Below are positions 1 through 11,066 of a stretch of 64,000 nucleotides of DNA, piece after piece. The notes beneath the pieces were generated by a model. That model was not told the origin of the DNA and ran no database searches. It saw nothing but the letters and a program-made list of their open reading frames with translations. The DNA comes from Sisyra terminalis (Eukaryota > Arthropoda > Insecta > Neuroptera > Sisyridae), in contig OY292278.1 of NCBI GenBank assembly GCA_958496175.1, forward strand, positions 27,962,001 through 28,026,000, read 5' to 3'. A program made the position numbers and the translations under genes. Positions within the stretch are counted from its first letter, which is position 1. Each line of letters starts with the position of its first letter.

Positions 1-1177
1 AAGTTATCGTTCTAAAAAGGAATTAAATTTATCCAAATGAATGGGTAATACTTATATGAAATATTATAATAATTATAGTCTTATCGGAACAATAAAACAT
101 AAATAATTACACATGGATGATATTAAAATCGTACGAGTTTAGTAGACGTTAGTGATAGTTATGAAGTCACATGAACGAGGTTATGTGTTTTAAAGATCAA
201 GCTCAAGGGGGTTCAAAGCGGAATCTCTCCATTCGATACGTGACAATGTAACAACGAGGTTAGTTTTATTGTATAATTAAGTAGAGGGTTGCGGGATGTC
301 TGTTTGGGGGATGAGATTTTGAATTGCAGGTGATTCCTGTTTTTCGATGGTTGATTGGGTGGAATGAACGAATGTGGCAGAAAGGAGAAACCGGGTAGAG
401 TGGGATGATTCCGGGCTTTGGGTGACGACGACGTGAGACTGCCGCTCTCAATATAATACACAATCAGCAGTGATAATTCTGCGATTCAGTGTTCATCAGC
501 GACACGTTTCATACTTATTACGCGCGGTTTGTTCCCCGCTTGCGGCGAATCGGTATACAGCAGATACTGGGTAGTAGTAGGTACTGGGTGCGAAACCGGC
601 TCCTTGAACTTGCGCTTGTCACTCGTCTCCAGTTCAACTCGAAACGATTTATTCGTTGGAACTTATCTTTTCCTGTTAAGAGATACCGCTTGCTTTTGGA
701 CGGAGCTTGACTCTCCTCATCAAGTTGCTTCTCTTTATATCTGCATTCGATCTATGAATGAAACGAAAGCGGAAAGTCTGAAGGAGGTTTTACTTTAACC
801 GTTTTATCCTTGTATTCAATATGTCATCGTTATTAACGCAGTTGTACTCACATTACACAATCATTTAGCGCCCGATTGAAAACGTGAATGCAACGATAAT
901 TGCGTTAGTTACGCAATTACATAATATAAAAGCAAATGGAAGACCGTAAAAGGAAAGGGATGAAATTTTTGAAGTAAAATCAAATTAAATTTATTATATT
1001 TAAAACTTTCGTTTAAAGGATTTTACTTAAAAATTCTCGTTTTGCAAAGTATTTAAGGTGGTTCGATGACTATTTTTGAAATCAAGAATTTTTCGAACTA
1101 TTGTTTCCAATCGTTCGATATATCTCACCCATTGTAAAATAGAGGCACAACTCATAAAATAATCTTGTCAAGAAATG
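1..1177. other. Unassigned DNA, GC-richer patch at about 380-790
   Basis: No gene or repeat is recognised here. Most of the stretch is AT-rich, but about 380-790 is visibly richer in G and C and contains short open frames on the plus strand (489-710 and 529-798) with no recognisable domain. It could be an exon or promoter of a gene lying to the left, but no splice signals or coding motif decide this. Confidence 0.3.
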
Positions 1178-2345
1178 GTTTTTTTTTTGGTTTTTTTGGA
1201 CTGAAGAAGGTGGGGGAAATCTAAAGTCCCAGGAAGACGGGTAGTGTCGGTATAAGCGCCTACCGACTAAAACCCCCACCTTATTGGTTACCAACCATTT
1301 AGGTTATAAACCGGAAAAGAAAGAAAAAGGTTCAGTAAAAGAATTGCAGGATACTGACGTCAGGGGCTACGCTAGGAAAATGAAGTACTTCAGGAAACCA
1401 GAAGAAGGCTAGGCCTTCTAAAGTGGTCGGTTTTCCTTATTTGATGGTTCTGATGGTGGGGTTTTGATTAGCAGATATGGACTTCCGCAGGTTAGATGCG
1501 TACAATTGGGCTTCCTCGGGAAGAGAATGGAGTTAGGTTTCCTGAAGGGTTTGTTTATTACAAACAAACCATGGAAAGTTTAAGGCGAAGCGGAGTAGGC
1601 GCATGTATGTGCCGTTAAGTTTGTGGATCTTGTTTGGGGTGGCGGAGCCCCAGATAGGGATGCCATACATACAGATGCTTCTGATGATGGCGTTGAAAGC
1701 TCGTTTCTTGGTGGACTGAGAGACCTTTTTGAGTTGTTAAAGAAGAGCTTCAAACTGACGAAGGCACCGATGGTCTTGTTGCGGCTGGCGGCTATTTGCT
1801 TGACCCAGGTCAAACGCCTGTCGAAGATTTTGGCCGAGATATTTGGCGGAGTTGCTTCAGTTGATGGTGTGGCCGTTCACGATGAATTTAGGAGGTGTAC
1901 GTTTACGACGAGAAAAGAAGATGGTCTCGGATTTGGTTGGGTTGATATAGAACCTCCATTTCCAGTACCATCGGGATAAACCTGTTCAGATGGTGTTCAG
2001 TGTCGCTACGGATGACCCTAGAGGTTTGCAGGAATCCTACGTCGTCTGTGTATTGAGCTGTAAGAATTTTGTCATTAGTGGGAATGTCGTGACAATGTAT
2101 GTTAAAAAGAGAGAGTGAAAGTTTGGAACCCTGTGGGACTCCAGAGCGGATTGGGTGTGAGTCGGAAAGTGACTTTTCCATCCTGGTGACAATACTACGG
2201 TCGGTGAGGTAGGATTTGACTATGCTCATGAGGTATTGAGGAAAATTGAGGTGAATTAATTTAAAGATGAGTCTATCATGCCAGACACTATCGAGAAATC
2301 GTTAATAAAGTTCTTGTTATTTATGACGTTCTCTAAAACAGACTG
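1178..2345 (-). pseudogene. Jockey-type LINE, decayed 3' half
   Basis: Read on the minus strand this is the back part of a non-LTR reverse transcriptase. Between 2229 and 1903 the translation keeps SGVPQGS and, about 30 residues on, YTDD where an active enzyme has FADD or YADD. After a frame change, 1813-1580 continues with the LTW-type block that follows the RT domain in Jockey-clade elements. About 1200-1580 would be the 3' untranslated region, and the T-run near 1178-1199 is the A-tail in this orientation. The final 120 bases resemble the LINE tail at 23750-24106. Frame changes and the altered catalytic motif mark it as dead. The 5' half, with any endonuclease, is missing. Confidence 0.7.
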
Positions 2346-2425
2346 AACAATGGTGCGGGAATATACTAAAGTTATCTTTCTATTCTACGTACAAAATAGA
2401 CGGCTTCCATATTGTAAAACTGTTC

Positions 2426-2810
2426 TTAAGGATGTTATGGAGATACGATCGGAGACAAAAGTACACAAAAATAGAAATTCGTGAATAATTACGTCGTATA
2501 GCGTACCATGAGGCGAATAAATAGGTCGATATTTAAAAAACTATATAGTTTTCGAGAAAATTGGAAATTTCACCAAAAATTTAAACAAAATAAAAAATAG
2601 AAAATTTTTAACTAACTTTTGAGATTGAATATGCCTTGATCTCAATTTAACAAGTAAAAATATTATTGATTTGATGCTCTTAAGTTATAAAAATAGAATT
2701 TTTTCTAATCGATCAAATCATAAATTCAATATTAAATTTGTATGGTTTTAAGATAATTATAACTAAAAAATTCAAAATTAAATTAATAATTCAGCATTAT
2801 ACAAAATAAC
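2426..2810 (+). repeat. Left part of the TTAA-ended repeat also found at 14289
   Basis: This stretch opens with TTAAGGATGTTATGGAGA and stays alignable by eye with 14289-14682 for its whole length. Shared blocks include AATTCGTGAATAATTACG and TTGATTTGATGCTC. The matching right terminus (CCATAACATCCTTAA at 15122-15136) is absent. Homology stops at about 2808, where an unrelated repeat beginning CTAGTTGATGCCCGCG takes over, so this copy is truncated. Confidence 0.65.
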
Positions 2811-3296
2811 TAGTTGATGCCCGCGACTTCGTCTGCATAACCTAGGTGTTGGTTATATTTTCTTTTTAGATTTGCTATTTGTAGTGGAATAGGAATATTT
2901 TTATTTTTATTATTTCTGTTACGAAAAACATAATCATACTTAAAAACAGTATTTTGCCAACTTTAACACATTTAATAAACTGTTGCTGAGAATAAAATAT
3001 TTGTATGTAATGGTCAACTAATTTTCAAAAAATATTTATAGATATCTAAAAGGAGTATGTTCAATTGCGTATACCTACGGTAGGTATACCTACCGTGAAC
3101 CAAATAATTCATAAATCAATCAGCACCTATACATAAAAAAATATCGTCAAGTTCAATAAAGTCGATCTTAATTATGACTTAAAACAGTAAAAAGTTATCA
3201 AAACCCTCGCGTCAAAATAACAGAAGTTAAGGATCTAGATTTTTGAATATAAATAGGAATCCCATCACACTGTCTCGATTCCCGAATGAACCTTTT
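2811..3296 (+). repeat. Interspersed repeat family Z, copy 1, first part
   Basis: Positions about 3105-3296 match 54585-54780 closely, sharing for example CATAAATCAATCAGCA and CTCGATTCCCGA. The segment opens at 2811 with CTAGTTGATGCCCGCGAC, which is like the heads of the repeats at 31004 and 34053. The copy is interrupted at about 3297 by another insertion and resumes at about 4009. No coding potential is seen, and the class is unknown. Confidence 0.55.
3077..3096. repeat. 20-bp perfect palindrome
   Basis: ACGGTAGGTATACCTACCGT is its own reverse complement. It lies inside repeat family Z copy 1. No function is inferred. Confidence 0.8.
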
Positions 3297-4008
3297 TCCC
3301 AAAACTAACACTCTCCTTCAATGTACAATGTACAACACTGCCGCAAAATTAAAATTTGTACAATTGCACGAAACTCAGTAATAATCAAGTATAACCATTG
3401 TGTAACTATATACTTGTTCAAAACTACTTCAAAACTAGTTATTTTTGAAACTAGTTATTTTTGTAACTATTTCAGCTATTTTGATTGTTTACATAAATAC
3501 CTCCACCAACTATACAGTTACATACGTTACACACGAAACGACAATAAATAACTATTTGAGTGTTTGTAGCTATGTTCAGGCTTAGGATTTAATACCATAA
3601 TGTGCCATAATGTAATAATCAGTAATAATGAAATTATTTTCAAATTTAAATTCCCTCCTCAGTTGAAATTCTGTATGTCTCTCTTCTATACACTAGTGAT
3701 GCGAAAGAAACGTTATGCTGTGCGCTTCTTTTAAACTAGTGATTCGGTTATTTGTTTAGTTGTTGTACATAGTCACTAGCAATAACGTTAACACAAATGT
3801 AACGTGTTCCCAAAAATAACTAGTTTCTCATCTGATGTAAAACTAGTTATTCGGTTACTCGTCACATAACTAGTTTCTGTAACTGGTTACGTTAAATAAC
3901 GCTCACTTCTACCATCTACGATTTGGTGTATGCATTTTGCACTGGAAGAGCATTTTATATTTCTTTCATCATTATGATTTACCGTGTATTATATATTCAC
4001 CCTCTCCT
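3297..4008. mobile_element. Insertion nested in repeat Z; contains hAT-like ends
   Basis: The family Z sequence is continuous at 54770-54800 but split here by about 710 bp. CCTTTT-like sequence on both sides may be the target duplication. Inside, 3693-3911 starts TAGTGATGCG and ends with a segment whose reverse complement starts TAGAAGTGAGCGTTATTT. This resembles hAT termini, with many ACTAGTTA subterminal repeats between 3430 and 3890. The 8-bp flanks of that inner unit (CTATACAC and CCATCTAC) agree at only 5 positions, so the hAT call is tentative. No transposase is present. Confidence 0.4.
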
Positions 4009-4740
4009 TTTAAATTGTCATTCTTTCTCTGTCAATAGGAGCCATTAACTTTATCTCACAAGAAGTCGTTATATTCTTTTAGTTCGCCGAATTTCGGGAG
4101 GTACTTGCTCACTAATGTATTCATTTTTGAATACGTATTTCGGATTTTCAGGTTCACAATATGTGAAGCCAAAATATTTTATGATCACTAATAAACTTAA
4201 CTTAACCTTTTTCTGATATATTTATCAGAGTTTAAATTTTTAAGCAGATTCTAAATTTTTGTTTCATACAATAAACTAATTTTGTTTTATATTAAGCGGA
4301 AAAGCGTCGTCTTTAACAGCACTTTGATTATGAAATTTGAAATTTCGATTGTTTATTAGACGTTATCCTGTACAAACTTTGCTACCATTTTTCACTCTTT
4401 TAGGGGAGGAACTATCAAAAACCTTTCTTATTATATTTCTGCATCGTATAAGGAAAACATTTTCCAAATTTCATCGACACAAATGTGCACTTATATTTGA
4501 AAATACAATGTAAAACGAACAAAATTATAACCTTCTTTATTTTGATTACCATGACAAAAAAGCTATTCGATTTCGCACATTTGGATCTTGTACCTACAAA
4601 ATTGTTAGAAATAGGTGGAAAGCGTGGAAATAAATTCGAATATTTTATTTATTTTTAATAACAATAGTTGGATTTTAAGTTGTTCTAAATACTGAAGAAA
4701 AGTTTGTAGGGAAGATTTTATATTTTTTAGAATCCAGAAC
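4009..4740 (+). repeat. Interspersed repeat family Z, copy 1, second part
   Basis: This is collinear with 54780-55110 and, from about 4570, with the unit present twice at 54209 and 55121 (CTATTCGATTTCG at its head). The order of blocks is the same in both copies. The extra sequence at 4350-4560 has no match in copy 2. No coding frame is seen. Confidence 0.55.
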
Positions 4741-7064
4741 CAGGGTCTTAAATCGGAAAATCTTTATATGATGAACATTACAACAGAACAGTCAGATACT
4801 AGATTCCAAAAACTTGATTTGTATTAAAAGAACTGCTCTTCTGGAAGTGAAGAAAGTTTGGACATTCTAAGAGCACATATAAAATTTAAGCATATCCTGA
4901 TCTGTGGGTACCACAAATTATACTTGAAAAGGAGTCATATTCTCAAGACTCTAAAATTACTGAAGGAGGTAGGACATTGGAATTACAAATTACGACAGGC
5001 CTATACAAGAGAAACCATATAATAGAAGGACATAGAAGACAGTAGTATCGCGATAAATGTATATGTAATCTTACGTAATTGGTTTATTAAATATTTTACT
5101 CATAATAGAAGTTACCCGATTGGGTACATGCACGGTTGCATTTTATTTAGTTCAATTTGTTAACTGTTCAGTGAACGTACCAGCCCAAATAAACTTCAGT
5201 AAAACCATTTACATTTTTCTTTTCATGGTTCGTCCTAAGAAGCATAACCACAAAAATAAAACGAGTCTAAATAATGATTTGTCTCCTAATTTGCCATAAA
5301 TCTCCTAATCTATCCCATTAATATGCTTCGAAACTAATTGGGAGTGGCCTTTCAATCCGTCTAATACATTGTTTATGGGAAGAAATATTGAAATTTGCTC
5401 GTTGAGCAGGTCCTATAACACTATACGTTTAGAAGTGTCTACCTTGATTACTCGTTCACCAGTAGATTATAAAATAATTTCTTTGCTTATTTTTTTACAA
5501 TTCCTTTTATATTATATACGTAAGAATGATCATTTTATTATTATTTTGATGATCAACTGTCTTCCCTTTGCCTCGAGCAATGCTTTGGAAAAATTGAGTA
5601 GATAATTAAAAGGTAAGTACTCCATCTAACAATTATTGATAAATTAAAAGTGTGATCAAATTTTCATCGTTGACAAAAGCGTATAATTGAAGCAGCTAGA
5701 AAACCCTTTTGACTCTTTTATTTTCGTTAAAAATGGTTTAATTGATATATAATATGGAGTTTTATGAAACGGATAGGGAGTCTGCCACATTATCGCAATA
5801 TAAGGGTTGAAATGTCATTGTCGTTTATTGTATTTAGGGGATGAAATGAGGTGCGGTGCCAAGATACAAAAGATGAAATGAGGATAGCTGGTTGAGACAA
5901 CGCTCTACACCAAAGATATGTTGAGAAGAACGGTTAGGGTGGCTGGCAATGGGGTGGGTGTTAGGTGAGTTCATTAGTGCATAAGCGCATGTGATTTAAC
6001 TCTGAATTCGAATACCTTTAGTGCGCACCACACCATTAGTATTGTTAACAAGCCTCGTTATTCTAAACGGTAGCAGAATACATCGGGCTTCATAACGCGA
6101 CATTGTACAGTTAAACCTGATTATTGGATGATAACGAACGGATTTCTATTAAATCTAATTATCAAGCAACCATTAGACTAGTTAAAACTGTAAATTACTT
6201 GCTAACAGTGCTTCGATTTAACAACTATTCGAAAAAATCCGTGAAGCTTGATCAACTATTTCCAAGTTCTTTAAAGACGGAATCCACATCTTTAGGTGGT
6301 GTATAAAATTATAAGCAGCTTCAGTTTTACTGTATTGGAAAGGTAAGCATTCCCTCACTTGAAACCCCGTTTTAATGAGCATTGACACTGATTCTTTTCT
6401 TCTTACCAGTGTCACTAATGATACATATAATGAGGAGGCAGCGCAAGTGTTAACACAATACATTACAAGTAATCGTTACCAGTCTCTCGTCCGTTACTGG
6501 CACTCATTCCAGTCCCATTTTATTCGCAACGCCTTATTCCAGTCGCATAACATCTTCACTGATGAAACTTCATTTAAAACGTTTCATAAAAGAATTGAAA
6601 ACCCATCTTTCCTCTAAAAATAACAATTGAGGCAACAGATTAAATGAAAATCTTCAACTTAATGTAATTTTGGTTGAATATTTAGTTACACTTAGGGAAT
6701 AAGGAAACTTAGAAACAAATATAATCAAGACCTATTACAAAAAACTGTACCTCCTGAGTAATAAACAATACCTAATTTTGTCCATATCACATTCATAAAT
6801 GTCAACTTTGAGTTCAAATTTCTATTGGATATGTTGAATCCTATAAAAGTTTTTCAGCGTATTTCCCCAAAAATGGTAAAAACGATCATTGGTTATGGAG
6901 CTTTGATGGTGATCAAGGCTTACAAAATACACAGGTGATCTCATGCGCTACGTGACGTATCCGGATGAAATTCGTATATATCTTCAGACTGATTCAAATT
7001 TCAAAATTCTTCGTATGCCGTCATTTTTTTTTTCTAATGGAGCAACCTGTGTAATTTATAAACC
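4741..7064. other. Intergenic DNA, possible LINE C-terminal scrap near 6460-6620
   Basis: No convincing gene is present. At 6560-6610 the plus strand can be read as LKRFIKELKTHL, which resembles the last residues of some LINE polyproteins, but it is too short to assign. The short frames at 5369-5605 and 6375-6617 show no domain. 6879-6930 resembles the outer end of the inverted repeat that follows (ATGGAGCTTTGATGGTGAT). Confidence 0.3.
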
Positions 7065-7803
7065 TTGGATGGTGATTACTTTGGCAGGTAACCTATAACA
7101 CAGATGTAGAGTCCACAGATCAGTTCTTTAATATTTTCCTCGAAATAATATTTAAAATCCCATCCTCCATTACTCGACATTTAGTACGATTTCAACCTTC
7201 TACCAGACACCCCTAAATTATAATTTTACTTACGGTATAGGATATAAGCTGAATTTTATACATGATACTTGGGTAGGTATCAAAAGATGCTATCTTAGTA
7301 CCCGGACAGTTTTGATAGTTTTTACATCTTACCAAACCTATTGAAATCCAATGAAAAAAATGGTTTTATTTTGTACATAACCATCGAATGTATGAGGTAG
7401 GAAAAATTATAAGTATATAAAATATTATATCAATATTATAAGGGTATAATAGATTGAACTTACTATCGCACTCACATCAGCTTGAATATATATTGCCTCG
7501 CACTCGCTCCTACGGTAGAGTTTCAATGCATCCGACAAAATGTAAAAACTATAAAAACTATCCGGCTACTGAGATAACATTGTTTAATAGTTGCCCAAGA
7601 ATCATATATAAAATTCAGCTTTTATTCTATGACGTAAGTAAAATTATAATTTAGGGGTGTCTGTCAGGGGGTTGAAACCGTGCTAAGTGTCTGGCAATAG
7701 GGGGAAAAGAATATCAAACTTTATTTCGAAAAAAATATTTAAAAACTGACCTGTAAACTTCTGTTTTATACATCTGTTACCTGCCAAAGTAATCACCATC
7801 CAA
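7065..7803. repeat. Long inverted repeat, 212-bp arms
   Basis: Bases 7065-7276 and the reverse complement of 7592-7803 are the same sequence with moderate divergence. Shared blocks include TGGATGGTGATTACTTTGGC at the outer ends, CCAGACACCCCTAAATTATA in the middle and CTTGGG at the inner ends. The spacer is about 315 bp and carries no gene. The arms could be two convergent copies of one repeat or a fold-back element. Confidence 0.75.
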
Positions 7804-7896
7804 ACTCCATAATTGCTAATCGTTTTTATAAAATAACGAAGGTCTGGCCGTCACAGGTTCTTGGGCATGTAAAAATCATTTACATACCTATTATAG

Positions 7897-8255
7897 TGTA
7901 ACAGAAAGGGACAAAGTTTGTCTCTCTCTTTGTGTCATGTCGGCACGCGATTGACTGAGTGGCTTCTATCTCTCTCCCACCAATGCGAATGTACATATAG
8001 ATTGTTCTATAAACATCTAGTAGGTGGTGGAACGTTGGCGAACATTGGAGTATATACTAGAATGTTGGGTTGTGGGTATATAAGGCGCTCAATTCAAACC
8101 AACATTAGTGTTTTTTTATTTTTATAGTGTGATTTGAATTAAAAGTGATTATTGTCATTTGAGTGATTGTTTTGTCAAGTGTAATTGTGTAATAAAAAGT
8201 GTATACAAGTGTAATAAAAAAAGTTCTATAAGAAGAAGTCTTCAAAGTTCTTTTG
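7897..8255 (+). mobile_element. LTR fragment with heat-shock-type promoter, copy 1
   Basis: This is homologous to the solo LTR at 41882-42293. It starts TGTAACAG and shares GTCTCTCTCTTTGTG, the GAATGTTGGGTTG segment, a TATATAAGGCGC box at 8077-8088, and GTGATTTGAATTAAAAGTGAT. The heat-shock-like array around 8030-8050 is weaker than in the 42-kb copy because two TTC units have become TTG. The 3' end has diverged and no terminal GTTACA is found, so this copy is incomplete. No primer-binding site or retroviral-type coding sequence follows. Confidence 0.6.
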
Positions 8256-8740
8256 AATTATTTCCTAATAAATTATGAAAATTTTTGATATCTTTGATAT
8301 CAATCATTTCCGTCTATCGAATGAAAAACAGCTAATAGCAAAGAAAAAACGGAATTTTATTTTAACTTTGGGAGTATATTTATCAAAAAATGCTACGAGA
8401 CTTTTTTGTAGAATATTTAATTTTCTTCAAGAATATATTATGTTTAATTCTTACTGCTTGATAGTTGAAAAGTTTTGAGAAAAAATGTATGTTGAATTGA
8501 AAAATTACGATGATAGATCTTTTAATATCAATATTAAAAACTCAAAAATTCCCATTTTTTGTGATATCCTAAATAATATTGTTGTTATATCTTTTCCAAA
8601 AAATAGACCATTTTTGGCCCAGTTTAATAACAGAATCAGCAAAAAAATCTAAATCGATAAGATTAAATTTACCCATATGTCTAAAATAAGCATTTTAAAA
8701 TTCATCAAAAAATTCTGAAAATAGTTATCATATAGGCAAA
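8256..8740. other. AT-rich intergenic DNA
   Basis: Nothing recognisable is present. A 67-codon frame at 8275-8478 has very AT-biased composition and no motif, and is taken as chance. Confidence 0.4.
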
Positions 8741-9545
8741 AGATTTTTTTTTTATTTACAAATTTTGTTTTTGCATCATCTGCCTCTTGGCAATAATTGC
8801 AGTATGTCACACTTACAACATTCGTGGGTTAATTGTGTCCAATGACACAAAATTAAAAATTATAGTAAAACAACCGTAATAATATTCTAAATATAATTAT
8901 AGTATAAATAATATTCTTAAATATAACAACACTAACAACTAATATCACGAAAATCGGTCTGTCAGGTCAAATATCGACACTCTTTTGAGACGCTTAACAT
9001 CTGCACTGTTATCAAGCAGATTCAAGGCAAGGTGGTTTGGATGATCATTAAGTCTAGTTTGATAGGCCCGCGCTTCCAAGTGATCACATCCTTCACATGT
9101 TCCACCTGTAGGTCGTCGTTGATTCTTACATTATTTATGCACCATAGTCCATCGATTATTATCCGCAGAGTTTTGGATTGAAATCTTTTTATTATTTCCA
9201 CGTTTGAGTTGGATACTGTGCCCCAAAGTTCCACTCTATAGGTCCAAATTGGTTTTATTATTGATTTGTATAGAACCAATTTGTTTTCTATGGTCAACTG
9301 TGACTTGTGACCAATCAGCCAATACAACTTTCCGTATTTCTTGTTAAGCTGCTTTCTTTTTTCTTTTATGCGTTTTGCCCAAGTTAACCGTCTATCCAGG
9401 TACATTCCCAAATACTTGACATGGTCCGTTTGGGATACCTCTGTATTGTTGAGCATTACTGGCGGGCAGTACTGTTTTCGAATAGTGAAAGTAACATCTA
9501 CTAACTTCTTTTCATTAACAGATAATTTCCACTTGTCAGTTCACA
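8741..9545 (-). pseudogene. Jockey-type LINE, 5'-truncated 3' end
   Basis: On the minus strand, 9456-9022 encodes the region after the RT catalytic core. It carries VKYLGMYLDRRLTWAKRI, then KSQLTIENKLVLYKSIIKP and IWTYRVELWG, which are hallmark blocks of Jockey-clade elements. A frame change near 9050 moves the remaining DHPNHLALNLLD-like tail out of frame. The untranslated tail runs to an A-tract (T-run at about 8741-8752). The same 3' end is found at 33056-33412 on the plus strand. The RT domain and 5' part are missing, so this is a dead 5'-truncated copy. Confidence 0.8.
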
Positions 9546-10925
9546 TATAGGTAAAAGGTAAAGAAAAATTCATACATAAGAACAACTATTTTTATATGAC
9601 AGTATGATATAACAAACGACCAAAGAAATGCTACGTCATAAAAAGAAGAAATTATAAGTAATTGAAAATTGGAATTAGTGTTGCATGTTTTCTAAGCATA
9701 TGGTTTTGTTTTGTTTTTTTTTTTTTGTATTAAAATTATACAAGGTAACTTAATTAGGTTTATATTTAAAGTAGTGGAGTAGAGTATATGATATGTCTTA
9801 AACCAAAAAAAATTATCCTTCCCTTTAACTTATAATGATGGCCTTAGCTTTTCATTAGCGTAAGAATGTGTGTTGTTGTTTTAAGCATGCCTTTATCTAA
9901 TCAGACAAAAGCTCGGAATCGTGCTCGTTAGGTAAAGCTCCTTGCTATACGTGCAACGAACTCATACCAAAATCAACACAACCCCATTTGAACACCTTCC
10001 CCTATTTTAATCGCGACCTCGACTCAAAGCTTTCAATTTACCCTCTATACTATCGTACTCATCTTCACCGAGCTAACTGTTAAAAAAAATCAAGGCATCA
10101 AGTTTTATAATGAAAATTTTTAATTTTTTGTGAGTTTTGTGAATACTTTTTTTTTGGTTATTACTTTTAGATGTTAATTCAAAGAGTATATCCATCGATA
10201 AAAGGATAAGGGGAGGAAATGAAAATAACGAGGTATTATGTGTATGTGTATGAATACACGCACACATATATACCTGTTTTAATTAAGCCCCCGAGGGGTG
10301 GCCAACAGCATTTGCTTAATTATCACGAGTCAATTAATTGGCAAAAGGGATGAGAGCAGTGGAAGTGACAAATTGTTGACGAGGCTCAAATTACGACGGT
10401 ATAATTTATTTCGGTTCCTAAAAAAGGCTTTTTCAACTCCAAATAATCAGTTCCATTAAAAAAAATTAACGACAAAAATTTAAAAAAAATAAAACAATAC
10501 AAATAGGTATATGTAAATAATTGCTTACTTTATCTCTGTTTTAAATTTAAGAACAAGTAACGAATAATTGCTGTGAATAATTCAATTACGCGCTCGTTTG
10601 TCCTCATTTTGTGAGGTTAGACGGAAGTCAAATGGGGTGGTGAGGGTTGCGTCCCATTGCTGCCATCATTACCACGACTGCCACCACACATTCAATACAA
10701 ATTATGTCTCTATTCACAACAAAATTTACCCGTAATTGTTCCAAAAACGTACGAGACACTAAAATCCATCTGTCGGTATTGAAAGTAGAATTTAGTATTA
10801 GCACTTTTACAATATGGAAAAAAAACATTGAGGTAGAAAATAATTTCCTCTAATAAGCATAATTGATTGTGGAACCCAAAGTAACGAATTTTCACACAGA
10901 AAATAGCTTTAACAGTGTTAAGCAG
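9546..10925. other. Intergenic DNA with two low-repeat blocks
   Basis: No gene is seen. About 9840-10080 and 10278-10640 are less AT-biased and do not match any other part of the window, unlike the surrounding repeat-rich DNA. A frame at 10628-10828 and its opposite-strand partners have no recognisable domain. Confidence 0.35.
10278..10420. promoter_or_regulatory. Possible enhancer block with clustered TAATTA sites
   Basis: The block holds TTTTAATTAAGC, CTTAATTATCACG and GTCAATTAATTGGC within about 65 bases, followed by GC-richer unique sequence. TAATTA cores are typical homeodomain binding sites. This is an inference from composition only; no neighbouring developmental gene is visible. Confidence 0.2.
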
Positions 10926-11064
10926 GCCATTCACGCTCCGACTTGCAGTCCAACTAGTCGGACTAGTAGTCGAACTAGTAGTTGGATCTTCTAGTTGGAT
11001 CGCCTAAATGATCCGATTAGTCCGACTAGACATCCAACTTCCAACAATACCATTCACGGTCCAT
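10926..11064. repeat. CTAG-rich palindromic segment between direct repeats
   Basis: The segment lies between CCATTCACGCTCC and CCATTCACGGTCC (12 of 13 identical). Inside are many CTAGT/ACTAG words, giving several short hairpins such as CTAGTCGGACTAG. It sits exactly where family X copy A should have its A-run and palindromic start, so it may be an insertion that replaced that end. Confidence 0.4.
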
Positions 11065-11066
11065 TG

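Noticed and set aside
1623..1979. 118-residue plus-strand reading frame
   Set aside because: It is antisense to the LINE relic at 1178-2345.
7897..8255. Promoter of a real hsp70-type heat-shock gene
   Set aside because: The heat-shock and TATA elements are convincing, but no chaperone coding sequence follows any of the three copies. The 42-kb copy has LTR ends and a target duplication, so an LTR explains them better.
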